From positions 15,573,483 to 15,637,482 of the forward strand of contig CM034598.1 of assembly GCA_020091685.1 (NCBI GenBank): a stretch of 64,000 nucleotides of DNA. Reading direction: 5' to 3'. This document shows, in pieces, positions 48,657 through 64,000 of the stretch (within the stretch, counting starts at the first letter, position 1; each line of letters opens with the position of its first letter). Position numbers and translations under genes: made by a program. This stretch comes from Lutjanus erythropterus. Lineage: Eukaryota; Chordata; Actinopteri; Lutjaniformes; Lutjanidae. Under the pieces are notes generated by a model, which made no database searches, was not told where the DNA came from, and saw only the letters and a program-made list of their open reading frames with translations.

Positions 48657-51600
48657 TCATTTATATGTCTTCATGTGCCACAGTCCGTCATTCAGATAGT
48701 GAACATTCTCAATGCCAATTCCCTTGTTGACTTTTTCTCTGTTTGAACACAGACAGATAAAGATCAGACATCATGAGAACAGTAACACAATGGACTTTTC
48801 TGCTTTTGTAATATGTAAAAAACAAAACCAAAAAAAAAGTTACATGTTTTCTGCAGACATCTTCATAACACCAACACAAAGTGCATGCTGTTTTCCCTCT
48901 GCCATTATGGCCTGCATCCCCTTGTTAAGGACAAACTTGCAGGTAAGTGATTTAAAATGTGGAAAATTTCCAGGGTTCCTATACATTTTCCATTTCAAAA
49001 TTCAAACATTTTCTAGATGCCCAGAAATGTGTGCAGATTTTTACCCCCATTTTTTTAAAAGTCTCTTTCAAAAAGAAGAATTAAAAATTGATTGAAAAAA
49101 CTTAAATAATTCACACAATATCACCAGAAGGTAGTGGGCACCTGATCAATGTACTCCTTAAAGGGACAGGCCACCCAAAAATAAATATTCACTCACTCAC
49201 TTTAGTTTTTCAGTCCACAAAATGCTGGTGGAGTTTCACAGAGTTTTAACAGCGTTGCAGAATCTCCCAAGCAATATAAGTGAATGGTGAACATAAAAAA
49301 ATATGAAAAAAAGAAGATAAAATACCTCCATAATTGTTGTTTGGGTAATCCAAACAAGCAGTATCATGTCATTTTTGGGTGAACTATCACTTTAAGTATC
49401 AACAAGTTAAAGCAGAAGTTTTCCCTGTATTAACTTTAAATTGATTTTTCCCCTTTTTCTGCATTCACTTTTCTTTTCCACTTTCTTTTTCCTGATCATT
49501 TTCTTACTCATCTCATTAATATTACTGTAGTCATTTTAATTGAGTGTTCCTGTCTTGTATATTTTTTTTAAAGTTTTAATTAATTAAGATTTTCTGTAAT
49601 GTGTGCCGACATGCTTATTCTTTTCAGCAAATAAAGTTGGAAAAAAGGTAAATAATTTAATTTTTATGGTGTCTGTGCAGCCCTGTATATTCACTGTGTA
49701 TATGAAAACGATGATGAACGCAGCCATAAAGGCACTGGTTTTTAGAAAACAAAACAGGGGCAATAGTGTGGACACACAAACATTTTTCCACACTCTCTTT
49801 TCTTTTTCCGTACTTATCCAGGCCTGGAAGTTACTAATATTAAATTCCATACTGCCCAGGAGCCCTGAATTTTATAATACACTACATTTTATATTGTGAA
49901 CATTGAACAGCTTCCATGTGCGCCATCATGTATAGAAGGATACGACTACTGTGTCGGTTTCAGCTGGGTAGAGTTTAGCGCCTGGTGACGTCAGCCCGGG
50001 GCACATGATGTTGGCTCCACTTAAGACAAATTTAATGGCTCCTTTGTCTACTTGCTGGTGGGGAAGAATGAAAGGATCTATGAAAAAGAAAAAGGAAAAT
50101 TTCTTGTCCGGATGAGAAAATTCAAACACAACCATCACCCAGTTGGTATTAGAAGATCTTACATTTATGCAGCAGTCTGAGGGTTGGGTAGAATGGTCCT
50201 TCTCTCTGTCTGAAGAAGAGCAGCTCTCCATTCACTGTCAGGATTTCAATGTGTTCATGGCTGTGGAATGAATTATAGAATTATAAACTGTAGGAGGAAA
50301 TACACCATACTGAAAACACCTTGGTGAAAAAATGATTAGTCATACCATCTTACTATTTTGACAGGGTCCTTTTTTGGCATTATGTGATTGAGCCATGATT
50401 CGATGTCAGGGAACTGTTCCAACAGCTGATTTTTTATGCCTTTGATCACAGACGTTTTCAGCTGGATACAGTTGGACACATTTTCCTTCTCATCAAATCT
50501 GAAACAGGAAACAGAAAATGTTCTTTTAAATATGTTTTTTCTTTTTGAAAAAATATTTATTTTCAAATTTTAGATTTAACAAGATCCACAGAACAGACAC
50601 ATAAACTCATGCAAACATGGCTCCAAGTCCCCTCCCTGTCCTACCAACATACAAACTAAAAGAGGACCTCACTCAAAAGTAGCAGGTAGTAGTGAAATTA
50701 TAGTTGAAAAAGAAAGAAAATGAAATTATATGTAAATACAAGTTAAAAATAATGAGAGGCACCTTAAACAACCCTCGCTTATTCAAGCGTATAATGGTTT
50801 AACAATTCTGGTAACATTATTCTATCAAATCTGATATAGGCGTTGGAAAGGTGTACATATAGATGAAATAGTAGGGCTTCCAAATCTCCAGAAAGGTGTT
50901 GTGTTTACTTCTGAGAGTATATGTGATCTTTTAAGCAGAATACCATATACTGTACTGTTATACTGATCAACAATATCATCCAATTTTGGCCTATCACAGT
51001 TATACTGGTCTATACTGGTATATTTGTAGTCTGTTATGCATTGTTGATTCTTTTTTTGTAATTCACATATGCTATAAACATACATTTTGCACTATTTTTA
51101 TTTTTATTTAGGCTATAAATATTTATAGTTATTGTCATTTTGGACAATGAAATTTAGTGTTAAGCACTTTTGACGAATCACTGTCAAAAAAAACAAAAGG
51201 TAGGTATTAGCCATTATCAGTCAGGCCCTAGAATGCAGCTATGAGAAGATGGGAATCAGACTTCTACATCATTTTAAGTACTTTTTTAAGTACAAATGCA
51301 GCCAAAACCAGAGAAATCTTTTGTGTCATGTCCACCATATGGTTTTCACAACAAAGTTTAATTAAATTTTTCTATCTTTAATTTCTCAGGTATGATAATA
51401 TATTGCATGCCTTAATATATCACAAACAGACAGTACTTATTGCGCAGTGAAGCGCAATGACTGGCAAAAACTGGCAGTACATAATGGCTTTATAAAGCTG
51501 ATATAAACCAAAACCAGCAATACGCACATACATACTGAGAATTACAATCTTTATAAATTACATATATAATTTAAACAACTTTACCTATTAACAACATCAT

Positions 51601-52097
51601 TCTTAATTTCATCTCAAAACGCCCTTAAATGTAAAGTTTTAATAACTTCGTACACAACAAAGGTATCAACTGTGATTCTTACCTCTTAACTCAGATTTGA
51701 GTTCAGAATCACAGTTGATACCTTTGTGATTGTAATTTTAATGTGAAAATATGATAAGCTAGTGTAAGATGTGCCTGGATGTTCCCAATTGTCACCACAT
51801 GACACAACCTGGATTTTAGTATTTCAGACTGTTTAGGCTTCTACAGGAACGTGAATTAACTATAAATCGCACAGCACTGACATCTTGTTTTTTTCCTTGT
51901 CGAGCCCATGCCTGGTCTACTATAATAACAGATGTTCTCACATCTGTCAGAACGCACGTCTGCTCGTCTAATTCACTGAACATTCAGCCTTCAAACAAAC
52001 TCGAAGACGAGACTGCTAATCAGTTAGCATTAGCCACCTAGCTGTGGTTAGCTAACGTTGCAACATGGAAATAATCAGCGACGTACTTTTTAAACAT
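48657..52097 (-). CDS. mcts1: MCTS1 re-initiation and release factor
   Basis: MCTS1 pairs with DENR to recycle 40S subunits and to support translation re-initiation. Coding exons: 52097-52087, 50498-50346, 50260-50163, 50077-49944, 48911-48844, 48738-48657. Phases agree and give 181 aa, the length of the human protein. It opens [18 protein letters not shown] and contains [40 protein letters not shown] and [20 protein letters not shown]. It closes with [17 protein letters not shown]. Residues about 92-171 form the PUA domain, with the MCT1-type N-terminal domain before it. The intron before exon 5 is U12-type (separate entry). The start is fixed by MFKK homology; the first exon carries only 11 coding bases. 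The gene points away from cul4b, as in mammals. Confidence 0.97.
48912..49943 (-). other. mcts1: U12-type GT-AG intron of mcts1
   Basis: The donor is GTATCCTTCT (from 49943), matching the minor-spliceosome consensus GTATCCTTT at eight of nine positions. A perfect U12 branch sequence TCCTTAAC lies at 48931-48924, its branch A about 13 nt from the acceptor AG at 48912, and no polypyrimidine tract precedes the acceptor. It lies between codons (phase 0) of DTVV and AIMAEG. Confidence 0.85.
49162..49391. repeat. TTAA-flanked MITE, 230 bp
   Basis: The inverted ends AGGGACAGGCCACCCAAAAA and ATTTTTGGGTGAACTATCACT abut TTAA at 49158-49161 and 49392-49395. It sits inside the U12 intron of mcts1 and belongs to the same general family as 14418-15349. 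Confidence 0.7.
51657..51727. repeat. Perfect 23-bp inverted repeat with 25-nt loop
   Basis: The left arm starts ACAAAGGTATCAACTGTGAT (51657-51679), and the right arm (51705-51727) is its exact reverse complement. The loop holds a further AACTCA...TGAGTT hexamer pair. It lies in mcts1 intron 1. It could be a transposon foldback remnant or a structured RNA; no family is recognised. Confidence 0.85.
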
Positions 52098-52400
52098 CCT
52101 CGTTGGTCGCTGTTAGCGCGTTCCTCAATTGCGACAAAGCTTGTCCAGACTTACTGCGTCAGGTCAGATATGTTAAACGCAAGAAAATAACAAAGTACAA
52201 TTCATCTATCAAGTAATTCTCTGGCAATTCCACGCCTGTCTCGCACTGGAGGGCCAGTGGTATAAGGTTTACGTCATTTTACGACAGTTGTTACCGAACA
52301 CGGCAGATCAGGTCGAATTCGATTATGATAGCTTCCATCCTCTCCTGTCACCTAGGTAACTTCTGTACAAGTCGAGCACGGCCGTTCAACAAACGATAAG
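52098..52400 (-). promoter_or_regulatory. mcts1: mcts1 promoter region with RFX X-box
   Basis: A CpG-containing stretch upstream of the mcts1 ATG without a TATA box. GTCACCTAGGTAAC at 52347-52360 is a perfect match to the X-box consensus GTNRCC-N(0-3)-RGYAAC. A weaker relative (GTTTCCATAGTGAC) lies near 52456-52469. Start-site position not resolvable. Confidence 0.45.
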
Positions 52401-52469
52401 TCAATCAAAACTCGTATATAGCACCTGTTAGATAACCTGCTAGATGTCGAGACTAGTTTCCATAGTGAC

Positions 52470-53840
52470 AAGGTAGTTCTATGTGCTTGTGACGTTTCCA
52501 TCCTTTTTTAGTTTCCTTGATTCATATCATGCATGAGATGAATCAAACATATCACAAATCCTGTTCCCAAACAGATATATGGACAAATCATATCTAGAGC
52601 TAAAATATTCTGCTTTCTGTTTTTGTTTTAACTAAGCTGTTTGTGTTATTTATTATCGCTATGAAGTTTAAAATAATTATAAAAATGAAACAAATGACTA
52701 TTTACCGAAATGTTCATATATGTCCCACGTACAATAGCAAGTAAACAACAGATAACATTATTTTATCTATTCTATTGTGCTATAAATAAAACAAATTATG
52801 GATATTTCTTCACCCACCCTAAATGTCCATGTCAAAATTATTTCTAAATCAGCCAAAAATTTGTATATATCAATTTTAAATCTACATTTTTATAGGATAG
52901 AATCTATGAAGTGTCTTAAGCTAAATTACGTATGATGTGTTTGTAACGCAGGGTACCACAAAGCCTTATGCCATTGTATTTCACATTCAATATCTTTATT
53001 TGTTCCATATGTAATCATTCACATTACAATACATTGTGCGATGAATCATCTCAATGGAGCGTTCACGGTGCAGGTATAGTGAAATTGAGAAAAATATAAA
53101 AATAAAGAAAATGTATAATAAAATGATAGAACAGAGGGAAACATTTAGAAAAGGGAAACATTTCACAAAACAACTTTAGGCAACAGAAAAAAGAATGAAA
53201 AACGAAAAGTAGTAGACTGTTCACATTTTCTATTGAAGGATATGCTTTTTTAAGACAAGAAATATAACAATACATTTTAAGACCTCCTCTCACAAAGGAT
53301 GAGTTCCCTCATGTCTTTTGTAAAATGAAGGTATATATTGCTGGAATACACCACTACAGTTTTTAAGAGAATTGGGTGTAGATGTCTCAGTGTTCCAATA
53401 CTACCTGAAGATAAAGAAATACATTTTAAAACAATGAATATTTTGCCATGCAATGTTTTTTGTAAGAACTCAGGTTCAATATTGATTCTAATGAATGCAC
53501 ATTTTGCGAAACAAAAATAAAAAACAATTAAACATTTGATGTAAAGCTAGGAGATACAAATACATTATATTTTTATCAGGATATGAGCACCAATAGTCAT
53601 CCCTATAATATTGTCACAATATTAATAAATATCAGTATTGATGTATGTGGTCAAAAATACAGTGATATTTGATTTGGTGCATGTTGCCCAGTCCTACTGT
53701 AAAATCATCATATGGTTGCACCATTTTAGTAATGATTTGATTTTGCCTTATGATAATATTAAATTCGGTTTCATAATGATTTTTTTATTTTTATTTTTTT
53801 GGAATAACTTAAATATTGCAATAATATAAATATTTTCTAC
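52470..53840. other. AT-rich intergenic DNA between mcts1 and cul4b
   Basis: No exon, RNA gene or well-bounded repeat that I can support. Open frames here are AT-rich and lysine/phenylalanine-rich, without family resemblance. Confidence 0.5.
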
Positions 53841-53844
53841 TTGA

Positions 53845-54260
53845 ATGTAAGCCCTACTTCAATGTGAATATTTGTCACTTGTAACATTTAATCTGACAAC
53901 AGACAGATGCTGAAATAGATTTAGCCTCCATGTTTTATTTTATTTTATTTTATTTTATGGCTTTCTTACTTTCTATGATTTTTATATTTGAACTTATTTT
54001 TTATCCCCATTGTATTTGCTCAGTCTTAAACTCTACTTTTTTTTTTCTATAGCTGAAAAATGTCATAATTTGTCTATTTAGATTCACTGAAATTGATTAG
54101 ATGTAGGAAAGCCCTATTTCTATATGAATATTTGTCAGTTGGATCATTTAATTGGACCCCAGACAGAAGACGAAATAAATTTATTTTATTTTATTTTATT
54201 TGTTTCATTTTAGGTCTTTCTTGTACTTGCTCGGTCTTAAACTGTACTTTTTACTGTGTT
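53845..54260. repeat. Diverged tandem duplication with (TTTTA)n tracts
   Basis: GAATATTTGTCACTTG...AACAGACAGATGCTGAAATA...TTTTATTTTATTTTATTTTA...CAGTCTTAAACTCTACTTTT is followed about 255 bp later by GAATATTTGTCAGTTG...CCAGACAGAAGACGAAATAA...(TTTTA)n...CGGTCTTAAACTGTACTTTT. It ends just before the presumed cul4b promoter. Confidence 0.65.
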
Positions 54261-54289
54261 TTTTAAAAGTAACGTCATACCCCCTGATT

Positions 54290-54830
54290 CCACGGCGTTG
54301 TCATGGCGCCCTCTTGTGGCCGCAGCCGTTACAACAGCGTAGTGTGTATAAAAAACACGCCTTGTGCAAAAAGTACTTTTGTACAAAGTACTTCCGGTGG
54401 GGTCACCGAGCAGCTTTTATGAGCGAAAATTTTCTCGTGTTTACCGACGTCTGTTTTAGTAACATGTGAGCGTGTTTTGTCGTGTTTATATTTCTTCTGT
54501 AAATAATTTGGTTTAACGGCCGCTTTACTTTTAACCGCTCTCACAGGACGACTGTACAACGCGGTTAGACAAGCGAGGCAAAAAGAGGAAGCAATAGCCA
54601 ACCATCTTTCTTCTTCTGCCAGCAATAACAAGAAAGAGACAAGGCTAGACTCAAGTGGAGCTGTGTTAGTTTGCAATTTATTGTGTGTTTTATACCGGGT
54701 AAAGGACTTGGGTAAAACATTTCCGTGTTAACATAGATACAAGCTCTCGGACTCTGAGCTCACACCCCGGCAAGCCTGGAAGTTTCGGATCAGAAGACTG
54801 GCTGTAAAGAATTAGTATTCCCGTTTTTTC
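54290..54830 (+). promoter_or_regulatory. cul4b: Probable cul4b promoter and 5' leader exons
   Basis: CpG content rises here relative to the AT-rich DNA upstream. An ETS-like ACTTCCGG lies near 54389. Candidate non-coding exon ends are a donor ACAT|GTGAGC at 54465, an acceptor CTCACAG| with exon start at 54548, and a donor CCGG|GTAAAG at about 54698. The 54548-54698 stretch is open in one frame (LYNAVRQARQKEEAIANHLS), but its phases do not join cul4b, so I treat it as leader. Confidence 0.4.

Positions 54831-64000
<9,170 letters not shown>

Overview
This is nuclear genomic DNA of a ray-finned (teleost, probably percomorph) fish. Genes are split into short exons with GT-AG introns, intergenic DNA is AT-rich, (TG)n microsatellites are frequent, and small non-autonomous transposons are everywhere. 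One gene encodes the teleost urotensin-II-related peptide ACFWKYCVTN.

Seven protein-coding genes can be supported. From left to right: (1) the 5' end of an OCRL/INPP5B-type inositol 5-phosphatase gene on the minus strand, about 741-6011, continuing off the left edge; (2) eva1c on the minus strand, 11039-21748, complete at 8 coding exons and 415 aa; (3) clic2 on the plus strand, 26554-32597, complete at 6 exons and 244 aa; (4) urp1, a prepro-urotensin-II-related peptide, on the minus strand, 33470-37331, complete at 5 exons and 136 aa; (5) c1galt1c1 (Cosmc) on the plus strand, 45226-46179, a single coding exon of 317 aa with a non-coding first exon near 43.6 kb; (6) mcts1 on the minus strand, 48657-52097, complete at 6 exons and 181 aa; (7) cul4b on the plus strand, from 54831 off the right edge, with 14 exons (about 621 codons) visible.

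The genes do not form an operon-like system. c1galt1c1, mcts1 and cul4b are also neighbours on human Xq24, with mcts1 and cul4b divergent. clic2 and urp1 are arranged tail to tail. Recalled human positions of the other genes (OCRL Xq26, CLIC2 Xq28, EVA1C chromosome 21) suggest a fish-specific mixture of ancestral segments.

Between and inside genes are transposon remnants: hAT-like elements with 8-bp target duplications, TTAA-flanked MITEs, several other MITE families, L1/Tx1-type LINE relics and a 5'-truncated LINE with poly(A) tail and 16-bp target duplication. The most notable observations are two U12-type (minor spliceosome) introns in the neighbouring genes mcts1 (GT-AG) and cul4b (AT-AC), a perfect 23-bp hairpin in the first mcts1 intron, two mutually exclusive N-termini implied at the cul4b start, and a 240-bp recent tandem duplication. 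No CRISPR array, operon, phage or other prokaryote-type system is present, and I see no clearly new multi-gene system.
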